Source of the DNA: Anaerolineaceae bacterium
GTDB taxonomy: Bacteria; Chloroflexota; Anaerolineae; Anaerolineales; Anaerolineaceae
Direction: 5' to 3'
Assembly (NCBI GenBank): GCA_014860845.1
Contig: JACZIY010000610.1
Location: 1 to 7,602 of the forward strand
Length of the DNA stretch: 7,602 nucleotides
Of this stretch, positions 1 to 6,448 are shown one piece after another. The notes under the pieces are model-generated. The model saw only the letters and a list, made by a program, of their open reading frames with translations. It did no database searches and had not been told where the DNA came from. Every line of letters starts with the position of its first letter. The stretch's first letter is position 1. The position numbers and the translations under genes are program-made.

Positions 1-369
1 GAGTGGTCGCTCTCCGGGTTCTATAAGGTATTGGCAAACAAGTATTATATTGATGAGTTCTATCAATTGGTATTTATTCGACCAGCTCGATGGTTTTCCG
101 AAAAAATTGTCTATCAATTGTTAGATCAAAAGATTTTTGATGGATTCCTGCACGGAATTGGAAAAATCAGCATGTGGTTGGGTGATAAATTCAGATTTTG
201 GTTCGACTTACCGGTCATTAACAAAGGTGGTGAGAAAATGGCTTCCGGAACCCGCAAAATCGGAACAGATCTCAAAGTCACACAATCCGGCCGGATTCAG
301 GATTATATGATTCTCGCGCTCGCATTCTCGTTGCTGGGTGGTTTTATCTTCTATTTGATTTTGTTTTAG
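1..369 (+). CDS. nuoL: NADH-quinone oxidoreductase subunit L, C-terminal part (5' end outside window)
   Basis: The window opens inside this gene, in frame 1, and 122 residues are visible before TAG at 367-369. NuoL is the distal antiporter-like proton-pumping subunit of complex I, with a long amphipathic lateral helix (HL) running along the membrane arm and a last transmembrane anchor. Seen here: the family motif NKYYIDEFY (visible residues 13-21) and VFIRP (24-28), then a long, charged, helix-like stretch (about 30-95), and a final hydrophobic segment (about 102-122) that ends the protein. The stretch between VFIRP and the last TM segment looks roughly 26-33 residues longer than in the E. 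coli-type NuoL I remember, and it shows a weak 27-residue repeat. The next gene starts 21 bases downstream. A TTG at 31 lies inside the conserved motif region and is not a real start. The identification is firm; the length comparison is from memory. Confidence 0.95.
   Translation, partial: EWSLSGFYKVLANKYYIDEFYQLVFIRPARWFSEKIVYQLLDQKIFDGFLHGIGKISMWLGDKFRFWFDLPVINKGGEKMASGTRKIGTDLKVTQSGRIQDYMILALAFSLLGGFIFYLILF
124..285 (+). repeat. Weak protein-level tandem repeat (2 x 27 residues) in the NuoL lateral-helix region
   Basis: Visible NuoL residues 42-68 and 69-95 can be laid over each other at an offset of exactly 27. Corresponding positions are D42/D69, I45/V72, F46/I73, D47/N74, I53/M80, G54/A81, S57/T84, L60/I87, G61/G88, F64/L91 and R65/K92. 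The match is mostly conservative rather than identical, so this is either an old duplication or convergent helix chemistry. The second copy runs into the usual segment before the last TM (TQSGRIQDY). The DNA copies are not recognisably similar. Confidence 0.45.
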
Positions 370-378
370 GAATTGATT

Positions 379-393
379 AAGGAAAATATGATG
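379..393 (+). promoter_or_regulatory. Shine-Dalgarno site and start choice for nuoM
   Basis: AAGGAA (379-384) lies upstream of two adjacent ATG codons at 388 and 391. Measured from the A at 383, the gap is 4 bases to the first and 7 to the second, so ATG 391 is preferred. An in-frame TTG at 373 lies upstream of this site and has only a poor purine stretch before it. Confidence 0.6.
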
Positions 394-1923
394 GAAAATA
401 ATCTACTTTTTTACATTCTTTTACTTCCAACACTGGCGGCTATTCTGATTGTTGTTTTACCAACTTCCAACAAAAACACAATCAGGTGGGTTGCTTTTGG
501 AAGTTCCTTAATTCCGTTCTTGTTATCGATTCTTTTGTGGTTCCAGTTTGATAAAACCCAACCAGGTTTTCAATTCGAAACATTTTTACCCTGGTTTTCT
601 GCTATTGGATCATCATTCCATTTTGGGGTGGATGGTATTTCATTACCAATGGTTCTCCTGACAACGATATTGACTCCGTTAGCCATCCTGGCTTCCTATG
701 GAATCAAAGATCAGGTCAAAGCTTACATGGCACTGTTTTTATTCTTGGAAACTGGGGTTCTGGGTGTATTTGTTTCCTTAGATTTATTGGTTTTTTTCTT
801 GTTTTGGGAAATTGGATTAATCCCCATGTATTTTCTCATCAACCAATGGGGTGGGGCAAAACGTAATTATGCTGCACTTAAATTTATCCTGGTTACCATG
901 GCAGGTTCCCTGGGATTGCTGCTATCTATACAAATTGTGGGAATCACTACAGGAAGTTTTGATCTGGTAAAAATTTACCAATTGTGGCCAACTTTAACAG
1001 AGGCAAATTTCCAAAAAGCAATTCCGTTAGGTCTATCATTAACTTCAGTAAAAGCGATCGCCTTCTGGGCTTTTGTATTGGCATTCGCCATTAAGGTGCC
1101 TGTTTGGCCAGTACATACCTGGTTGCCCGATGCCCATACCGAAGCACCCACGGCTGGATCAATGATCCTGGCTGGTGTTCTGCTGAAATTAGGCGCTTAT
1201 GGTTTTATTCGATTGGTTATTCCCTTTTTCCCGGTCGAGGCAAATCGCTATGCTGGAACCTTAGCTGTTTTAGCAACTGCAGCGATCATTTTTGGAGCAC
1301 TGGCAGCTTTTGCACAAAAAGATTTAAAACGGTTGGTGGCTTACTCATCCATCAATCATATGGGATTTGTTGTCTTAGGGATTGCTGCGGCTGCTTATGC
1401 CTGGCAATCAACAGATAATGGGGTAATCGAAAGTGCCACAATCGCTCTAAACGGATCCATTCTTCAAATGTTCAATCATGGATTAACATCTGCAGGAATG
1501 TTTTTTCTGGTTGGGGTGGTTTACGACCGGACCCACACCCGTCAGTTGGATGAATTGGGTGGTTTATGGCCGATTCTTCCCCGCTATGGTGCCATTTTTG
1601 TGTTTACAGCAATGGCGGCTCTGGGCTTACCTGGATTAAATGGTTTCGTCTCCGAATTCCTCGTGGTTCGAGGTGCCTGGGGAATTTTCCCGCTTGCCAC
1701 AGCATTATCCATGATCGGTTTGTTCTTTACGGGCGTATATATTCTGAAGGCGATTGCCGGTGTATTACATGGCCCTAGAAATGATCGTTGGTTGGCTATC
1801 CCGGAAATCAGTACCCGAGAAGTGTGGGTAATCGCTCCATTGATGGTTTTGATGCTCTGGATTGGCGTCTGGCCGGCATCAATATTGAATTTAATCAATC
1901 ATGCAGTCAATTTTTTCTTCTAA
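391..1923 (+). CDS. nuoM: NADH-quinone oxidoreductase subunit M (canonical copy)
   Basis: Antiporter-like membrane subunit of complex I that carries one proton channel. The product is 510 residues, usual for NuoM, and very hydrophobic throughout with about 14 helices expected. Key residues of the family are present: Glu140 in TM5 (FWEIGLIPMYF), Lys235 in TM7 (FAIKVPVWPVHTWLPDAH), Lys266 in TM8 (LLKLGAYG), the QKDLKRLVAYSS segment, and Glu422 in the TM12 region (GFVSEFLV). By position these match the channel residues E144, K234, K265 and E407 of the E. coli protein, so an active proton path is expected. ATG 391 was chosen from SD spacing; ATG 388 would add one residue. It follows nuoL by 21 bases and precedes a second nuoM by 12, so all are probably co-transcribed. 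Confidence 0.95.
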   Translation: MENNLLFYILLLPTLAAILIVVLPTSNKNTIRWVAFGSSLIPFLLSILLWFQFDKTQPGFQFETFLPWFSAIGSSFHFGVDGISLPMVLLTTILTPLAILASYGIKDQVKAYMALFLFLETGVLGVFVSLDLLVFFLFWEIGLIPMYFLINQWGGAKRNYAALKFILVTMAGSLGLLLSIQIVGITTGSFDLVKIYQLWPTLTEANFQKAIPLGLSLTSVKAIAFWAFVLAFAIKVPVWPVHTWLPDAHTEAPTAGSMILAGVLLKLGAYGFIRLVIPFFPVEANRYAGTLAVLATAAIIFGALAAFAQKDLKRLVAYSSINHMGFVVLGIAAAAYAWQSTDNGVIESATIALNGSILQMFNHGLTSAGMFFLVGVVYDRTHTRQLDELGGLWPILPRYGAIFVFTAMAALGLPGLNGFVSEFLVVRGAWGIFPLATALSMIGLFFTGVYILKAIAGVLHGPRNDRWLAIPEISTREVWVIAPLMVLMLWIGVWPASILNLINHAVNFFF

Positions 1924-1935
1924 AGAGGTGATGGA

Positions 1936-3408
1936 ATGGGTTTTCCTATCCTGAGTGTAACCATTTTTATACCACTTATCGCCGGACTGATAATCCTTTT
2001 ATTTGGGCGTCAGAAACCTGGTTGGATCAGGCCGATAGCACTGGCAGCTTCCAGTCTTGTGCTTTTATTAACGCTCATTATCTGGGCAAGTTATAGCATC
2101 GAAAAAGCCGGTTATCAATTCACAGAGTATCTCGCCTGGTTACCCCAATTGGGAATATCCTATCATCTGGGTGTGGATGGTATCGGTGTTGCCATGCTGG
2201 TTATGACCGGTCTGGTTGTCTTTTCCGGTGTAATGGTTTCATGGAATATTGATAACCGCCCGAACGAATTCTTCTCATATCTGATGTTTTTAGCAACCAG
2301 TGTTTTAGGAGTTTTTTCTTCTCTTGATTTATTCTTGCTTTTCTTTTTCCTGGAATTAGCTGTTTTTCCTAAGTACTTGATGATTGTGATATGGGGGTAC
2401 CCCAAAACCCGTAATTATGGCGGTATGAAGCTTACACTGTACTTGTTTATTGGTTCTGTCCTGGCTTTGATTGGTGCATTGGCCATTTACCAGGCTTCAC
2501 CTGAAAGGACATTCGATCTTTTGTTGCTTGAAAATGCAGGCTTCTCAGTCGAGATGCAAAGAATGTGGTTCCCATTTGTTTTCCTCGGATTTGCGATTTT
2601 GGGAGGCATCTTCCCATTCCACTCCTGGGCACCAGATGGTCATGTTGCTGCCCCAACTGCTATTTCAATGCTTTTGGCAGGTGTCGAGATGAAAGTTGGT
2701 GTTTTTGCAGCATTACGAGTGGGGATCATGCTATTACCTGACGGCGCCAGACATTGGGCTACCTGGATTTTGGTATTGGCGACGATCAATGTGGTGTATG
2801 GTGCCTTTATTGCTATGATTCAAAAAGATTTTAAATATGTGATTGGTTTTTCTTCTGTGTCACATATGGGATTGGTGTTAATTGGATTTGCATCCTTAAA
2901 TTACAATGGACTATTAGGTGCTGGTTTACAAATGTTCTCGCATGGTGTGATGACAGCTCTCTTCTTTTCTATCGTTGGTATGGTATATGATCGAACGCAT
3001 ACCCGTGATATCGCATCACTGGGTGGTTTATACAAAGTGATGCCGTGGGCGATGGTTGGATTTATTGTGGGAGGTTTGGTATCGATGGGTATGCCAGGTC
3101 TTTCCGGTTTTATAGCAGAAATTCCCATTTATATGGGTGTCTGGCAGGTAGCCCCGGTCGTGGCGATCATATCAGTGATTTCCATCGTTGTAACAGCCGC
3201 CTATATTTTGCTGGTTGTTCGAAAGGTCTTCTTTGGAGATCTTCCGAAAGAATTCGAAGGCAAAATTAAAGATATCACTGTCAAAGATAAAATTGTAATT
3301 GGATTGCTAAGTCTGTTCATGATCGCCATTGGATTGGTTCCCAGTTTGATGGTACCGCTGATAGAAACCGGGGTTAATCATATTCTAGCAATTCTGGGAG
3401 GTGCATAA
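1936..3408 (+). CDS. nuoM: NADH-quinone oxidoreductase subunit M, second divergent copy (NuoM2)
   Basis: A second complete NuoM-family protein (490 residues) directly behind the first. The start ATG 1936 has a strong SD (AGAGGTG, 1924-1930) at 5 bases; ATG 1931 overlaps that site and is out of frame. Family features: FHLGVDGIG near residue 77, Glu140 in TM5 (FLELAVFPKY), PFHSWAPDGH after TM7, Lys253 in TM8 (AGVEMKVG), QKDFKYVIGFSS, and Glu395 near TM12 (GFIAEIPI). Unlike the first copy, the TM7 lysine position is Leu222 (FAILGGIFPFH). New charges appear as Lys146 just after the TM5 proline and Glu251 two residues before Lys253. The copies differ along their whole length, so this is not a recent duplication, and the frame is intact. 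The likely role is an additional antiporter-like module of an extended complex I. Whether it pumps protons by the usual route is uncertain. Confidence 0.92.
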   Translation: MGFPILSVTIFIPLIAGLIILLFGRQKPGWIRPIALAASSLVLLLTLIIWASYSIEKAGYQFTEYLAWLPQLGISYHLGVDGIGVAMLVMTGLVVFSGVMVSWNIDNRPNEFFSYLMFLATSVLGVFSSLDLFLLFFFLELAVFPKYLMIVIWGYPKTRNYGGMKLTLYLFIGSVLALIGALAIYQASPERTFDLLLLENAGFSVEMQRMWFPFVFLGFAILGGIFPFHSWAPDGHVAAPTAISMLLAGVEMKVGVFAALRVGIMLLPDGARHWATWILVLATINVVYGAFIAMIQKDFKYVIGFSSVSHMGLVLIGFASLNYNGLLGAGLQMFSHGVMTALFFSIVGMVYDRTHTRDIASLGGLYKVMPWAMVGFIVGGLVSMGMPGLSGFIAEIPIYMGVWQVAPVVAIISVISIVVTAAYILLVVRKVFFGDLPKEFEGKIKDITVKDKIVIGLLSLFMIAIGLVPSLMVPLIETGVNHILAILGGA

Positions 3409-4869
3409 ATGGGATCGAATATGATCACAAATTTTGATTTGATAGCCATTATGCCAGAAATCCTTCTACTTGGTTTGATCGCCATTGTGATGGTTGTTGA
3501 TGTGTTCAGAAAAAAACAAGTTAATGGAAACACATTAAGTTGGATAACATTTTTGGGACTTTTAATCGTTATCCTGGTTACTCTTTTATTCTTATCTCCA
3601 GGAAATACCATCCAATATGCTTGGGGCGGAATGATCCGGGTGGATGCAGCCAGTTTTACATTTCAACTGATCGTGATGGTTGGTGCAGCCCTCACGACTT
3701 TGTTCTCCATGTATCATCAGGAAGTGAATGATAAGGGTGAATATTTTGCCATGTTGTTATTGAGCGTGATAGGTATGAGTATGATGGCAGCTTCATCTAA
3801 TATCATTTTGCTTTACCTGGCAATAGAAACAACTGCGATCCCTCTCTATGTTCTGGTAGGTTTTCTTACAAAAAATAATTTTTCAATTGAAAGCGGTCTA
3901 AAATACTTCTTATTTGGTGCTTTCACTTCCGCGGTATTATTGTATGGGTTCAGCCTTTTATACGGCTTCACAGGAAGTACTCATTTCCCGGAAATTCTGG
4001 CAGCCATCGAAGCTGGAAAAATTTCAACTGGATTGTTGATATTTATCTTGTTATTAACTGTCGTGGGATTTGGAGCAAAGATTTCCGGATTCCCATTTCA
4101 TTTTTGGGCACCAGATGCCTATCAAGGAGCGCCGACACCAATTGCCGGTTATCTTTCCACAGCATCAAAGGCAATTGGTTTTATCGTTATTATGAGATTT
4201 ATGGTATCAATTTTTTCACCAGAACCTCAAAGCTGGACTTTGTTATTAGCGCTGGTAGCCACGGCATCCATGTTTGTTGGTAATTTACTGGCATTGGTAC
4301 AGAAGGATATCAAACGCATGTTTGCATATTCGTCGATTGCGCATGCTGGCTATATGTTAATTGGTGTGGCCTCTGGAACAGCAATGGGCTTTAAAGCAGC
4401 CATGTATTATCTACTGGCTTATTTGTTCACAAATCTGGCTGTTTTTGGGGTAATCCACATCGTTGAAAAATCTAAGAAATCAAATGAGATAGTGGCCTTT
4501 CAGGGATTGATGAAACGATCTCCCGGTATTTCACTTGTTTTCCTCATTGCAGTGTTATCACTGGCAGGAATCCCTCCATTTGGAGGATTTGTAAGCAAAG
4601 TGCTTGTTTTTATGGCAGCGATGGATGCTGGATTAATCTGGTTATTGATTATTGGTATCTTCAATTCGATCATAGCCTTATACTACTATCTAACTGTGCT
4701 CAGAATAACTTTTGCAGATAGTGAGGAGACAAAATCAACATCCATTTATTTGGGTTGGAAGGTAGCATTGTCGGTTTGTGTGATTGGGATCATCGTTATG
4801 GGTGTGATATTTACCCCCTGGTTGAATTGGCTCGAAGTGGCTTCTACAAATCTGATGTTGCTTCATTGA
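3409..4869 (+). CDS. nuoN: NADH-quinone oxidoreductase subunit N
   Basis: Antiporter-like subunit of complex I that lies nearest the connecting small membrane subunits. It has 486 residues, as usual for the family. ATG 3409 directly follows the nuoM2 stop codon (TAA 3406-3408), and its SD GGGAGGTG (3396-3403) lies in the end of nuoM2, so translation is probably coupled. Channel residues are present: Glu140 in TM5 (YLAIETTAIPLY), Lys224 in TM7 (GFGAKISGFPFHFWAPDAY), Lys254 in TM8 (TASKAIGF), QKDIKRMFAYSSIAHAGY, and Lys397 in the TM12 region (GFVSKVLVF). The lysine at this last position, rather than the glutamate of NuoM, separates NuoN from NuoM. The stop TGA (4867-4869) lies inside the -35 box of the next promoter. 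It appears to be the last nuo gene of the operon. Confidence 0.96.
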   Translation: MGSNMITNFDLIAIMPEILLLGLIAIVMVVDVFRKKQVNGNTLSWITFLGLLIVILVTLLFLSPGNTIQYAWGGMIRVDAASFTFQLIVMVGAALTTLFSMYHQEVNDKGEYFAMLLLSVIGMSMMAASSNIILLYLAIETTAIPLYVLVGFLTKNNFSIESGLKYFLFGAFTSAVLLYGFSLLYGFTGSTHFPEILAAIEAGKISTGLLIFILLLTVVGFGAKISGFPFHFWAPDAYQGAPTPIAGYLSTASKAIGFIVIMRFMVSIFSPEPQSWTLLLALVATASMFVGNLLALVQKDIKRMFAYSSIAHAGYMLIGVASGTAMGFKAAMYYLLAYLFTNLAVFGVIHIVEKSKKSNEIVAFQGLMKRSPGISLVFLIAVLSLAGIPPFGGFVSKVLVFMAAMDAGLIWLLIIGIFNSIIALYYYLTVLRITFADSEETKSTSIYLGWKVALSVCVIGIIVMGVIFTPWLNWLEVASTNLMLLH

Positions 4870-4894
4870 TACTCCCTTTTGAATCTGATATAAT
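4866..4894 (+). promoter_or_regulatory. Sigma-70-type promoter for the Fo gene block
   Basis: -35 TTGATA (4866-4871, 5 of 6 to consensus), a 17-base spacer, and -10 TATAAT (4889-4894, perfect), with TG one base before it (TGATATAAT, an extended -10). The start of transcription is expected near 4901, only about 2 bases before ATG 4903, which predicts an essentially leaderless mRNA. The -35 box overlaps the nuoN stop codon. No terminator hairpin is visible between nuoN and this point, so read-through from nuo is also possible. Confidence 0.8.
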
Positions 4895-4902
4895 TTTCTA
4901 AT

Positions 4903-5211
4903 ATGCAACCTGAGAAACAAGCACCTGTTGATTCAAAAACAAAATTTCTTAACTTGACCCTCGCGAGTGTTGTGGCTCAGGTTGGTTGTTTGACCTTTGT
5001 AATTATTTTAGGAGCGGTTTTAGGGGGACTTTGGTTGGATAATTATTATCAATCGAAACCAATTTTCACAGTGGGATTATTAATTGTTAGCATCCCTGTT
5101 TCTATAGCTGTTATGATATTTGTTGTCCGTTTTGCAGTGTCCAAAATTAAAGTCAAACAAACAAATTTTGATAAAGAATCAAAGGAGACAAGCCTTGGAA
5201 AATACTCGTAA
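4903..5211 (+). CDS. atpZ: AtpZ/AtpI-family F1Fo-ATPase accessory membrane protein
   Basis: Small membrane protein (102 residues) of the family encoded just before atpB in many ATP synthase operons; members have been linked to c-ring assembly or Mg2+ supply. Seen: a polar cytosolic N-terminus (1-18), TM1 about 19-46 with the family-like G-x-x-LGGLWLDN turn, then KPIFTVGLL leading into TM2 (about 55-80), and a charged Lys-rich tail. Two helices and this length fit the short AtpZ type better than the four-helix AtpI. There is no Shine-Dalgarno site before ATG 4903 and no other plausible start before TM1. With a -10 box ending 8 bases upstream of the ATG gap, translation is probably leaderless. 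The 3' end overlaps the start of atpB by 17 bases in another frame. The position next to atpB makes the family call fairly secure; the exact role is inferred. Confidence 0.85.
   Translation: MQPEKQAPVDSKTKFLNLTLASVVAQVGCLTFVIILGAVLGGLWLDNYYQSKPIFTVGLLIVSIPVSIAVMIFVVRFAVSKIKVKQTNFDKESKETSLGKYS
5181..5197 (+). promoter_or_regulatory. Shine-Dalgarno site fixing the TTG start of atpB
   Basis: AAAGGAG (5181-5187) lies 7 bases before TTG 5195, inside the end of atpZ. No ATG occurs in this frame between here and well past the first TM helix, and the in-frame ATG at 5120 lies deep inside atpZ. The sequence around the start (CCTTGGAAAA, 5193-5202) recurs at the atpF start (6444-6453). Confidence 0.85.
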
Positions 5212-6169
5212 GTGGCGATGGGGTGTCAATCGTTGGTGGATATTTGGTTTAATTATTCTGACGATTCTTGCTGTTAGTTTCATTGCTAAACCAATCCAAC
5301 CACATATTCAAGTTGCTGCGGAAAGAATATTGCTGGAACCAATTTTCACATTACCAGTTATCGGTGATTTTTATCTGGTCAATACTCTACCATCCATGGT
5401 GCTGGTTGATTTAATCATCATACTTTTGGCGTTGCTGGTTCGGAATGGTCTAAAAGGTGGAACACTTGTGCCCAAAGGAGTCGCAGCCTTGTTCGAGATG
5501 CTTGTTGAGGCATTATATAACTTGACTGAAACTTCTGCAGGAAAATATGCAAAACAAATCTTTCCTTGGTTTGCAACGATATTTGTTTTAGTGTTGGTTG
5601 CAAACTTGACAAAATTGATCCCAGGTATGGAAACTATCGGTTTCCTGCACCATTATGATCATGGATATGTAACCCAAAATATTGGTGGTAATTGGAATAT
5701 CCTTACACCTGAGTTAGCTCACGAAGGTGAAGGATATATAGTTACTCCATTCTTTAGAGGTTTATCGACCGATCTCAACTTTACTATTGCCTTAGCCTTA
5801 ATTTCTGTTGTGATGGTTCAGGTGATTGGTATTCGGACACAGGGAATTCGATATTTTTCAAAATTCTTGAATTTCACAACAATATTCAAAAAACCTTTTT
5901 TGGGTTTTATGGATTTTATTGTTGGTATCCTGGAGTTAATTTCAGAATTAGCAAAAGTACTATCATTTTCATTCCGTCTTTTTGGCGTAATGTTTTCTGG
6001 AACTGTTTTAGTAGCATTAGTCGGTGCAATGCTTCCTGTATTTGTACCGTCATTGATTTATGCTTTTGAATTATTTATGGGTGTTATCCAAGCATTTGTG
6101 TTTGGTATGTTAACTTTGGTTTTCATGGCTCAAGCAACACAAGGTCATGGCGAACATGACGATCATTAA
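5195..6169 (+). CDS. atpB: F1Fo ATP synthase subunit a
   Basis: Forms the proton half-channels against the c-ring. It has 324 residues, longer than the about 270 of E. coli. The TTG start at 5195 is fixed by its SD and overlaps atpZ by 17 bases, which suggests translational coupling. Seen: TM1 about 14-32, then NLTKLIPG (like the E. coli NLMDLLP segment), an unusual hydrophilic loop rich in His and Gly from about residue 152 to 189, RGLSTDLNFT, and the catalytic region SFRLFG with Arg261, the equivalent of the essential Arg210 of E. coli. Gln299 (VIQAFVFG) matches Gln252. In the RLFG motif the usual Asn is Val265, and the E. coli Glu219 position is Thr270. The His-rich tail (GHGEHDDH) is short. 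The loop and tail look typical of Chloroflexota from memory. Identity is certain. Confidence 0.96.
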   Translation: MENTRKWRWGVNRWWIFGLIILTILAVSFIAKPIQPHIQVAAERILLEPIFTLPVIGDFYLVNTLPSMVLVDLIIILLALLVRNGLKGGTLVPKGVAALFEMLVEALYNLTETSAGKYAKQIFPWFATIFVLVLVANLTKLIPGMETIGFLHHYDHGYVTQNIGGNWNILTPELAHEGEGYIVTPFFRGLSTDLNFTIALALISVVMVQVIGIRTQGIRYFSKFLNFTTIFKKPFLGFMDFIVGILELISELAKVLSFSFRLFGVMFSGTVLVALVGAMLPVFVPSLIYAFELFMGVIQAFVFGMLTLVFMAQATQGHGEHDDH

Positions 6170-6189
6170 TCATAATTTATGGAGGAGAA

Positions 6190-6426
6190 ATGACAGGTGA
6201 TTTAATTCTTGCTGCAAAATTTATTGGTGCTGGCCTTTCAATGATTGGTGCTTTAGGTGCAGGTATTGGAATTGGTTTAAGCGTTCATGGAGCATTAAAT
6301 GGAATGGCTCGCAATCCAGATGCCTATGGTAACCTTTTTACAAATATGATTCTTGGCATTGCGTTTTCTGAAGCAATTGCCATTTATTGTTTGGTTATCG
6401 CATTCTTAATGTTATTCGTTCTCTAA
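6190..6426 (+). CDS. atpE: F1Fo ATP synthase subunit c
   Basis: Proteolipid that builds the rotating c-ring, with 78 residues and two helices. ATG 6190 follows a very strong SD (GGAGGAG, 6181-6187). Helix 1 is glycine-rich (GALGAGIGIGLSVHG), the polar loop is Ala-Arg41-Asn42-Pro43-Asp, and the ion-binding carboxylate of helix 2 is Glu61 (FSEAIAIY). Compared with sodium-type rings such as Ilyobacter, the helix-1 Gln is replaced by Ile and the Ser/Thr after the Glu is Ala62, while the Tyr is kept. Proton specificity is therefore predicted. The gene lies 20 bases after atpB and 19 before atpF. Its ATG and strong SD contrast with the TTG starts on both sides, which fits the need for many c per a and b. 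Confidence 0.97.
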   Translation: MTGDLILAAKFIGAGLSMIGALGAGIGIGLSVHGALNGMARNPDAYGNLFTNMILGIAFSEAIAIYCLVIAFLMLFVL

Positions 6427-6432
6427 TCGAGG

Positions 6433-6448
6433 AAAGGAGCCAACCTTG
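6433..6448 (+). promoter_or_regulatory. Shine-Dalgarno site fixing the TTG start of atpF
   Basis: AAAGGAG (6433-6439) stands 6 bases before TTG 6446. The next in-frame ATG comes only after the membrane anchor, at about residue 36, so TTG is needed to keep the TM helix. Confidence 0.85.

Noticed and set aside
373..390. TTG 373 as the nuoM start
   Set aside because: It lies upstream of the AAGGAA site, adds charged residues not typical of NuoM, and two ATG codons with better spacing follow.
1104..1418. Plus-strand alternative frame inside nuoM (also 2471-2692 and 3045-3269)
   Set aside because: These are out-of-frame readings of conserved membrane protein genes, rich in Cys/Ser/Trp with no family match and no SD.
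1584..1898. Minus-strand open frame of 104 codons inside nuoM
   Set aside because: It is antisense to highly conserved NuoM coding sequence, has no recognisable protein features or start signal, and fits a shadow frame. The same holds for the minus-strand frames at 2163-2405, 2901-3128, 3378-3611 and 7074-7268.
1936..3408. Second NuoM as a pseudogene or sequencing duplication
   Set aside because: The frame is complete, the SD is strong, and most channel residues are kept. The two copies differ throughout, so it is a maintained paralogue.
808..3828. The TM5 glutamate is residue 140 in NuoM, NuoM2 and NuoN alike
   Set aside because: This is curious, but it reflects similar N-terminal lengths in homologous proteins and the start codons chosen. 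It carries no further meaning.
5120..5194. ATG 5120 as the start of atpB (349 residues)
   Set aside because: It would overlap atpZ by 92 bases and add a polar, non-conserved extension. The SD at 5181-5187 points to TTG 5195.
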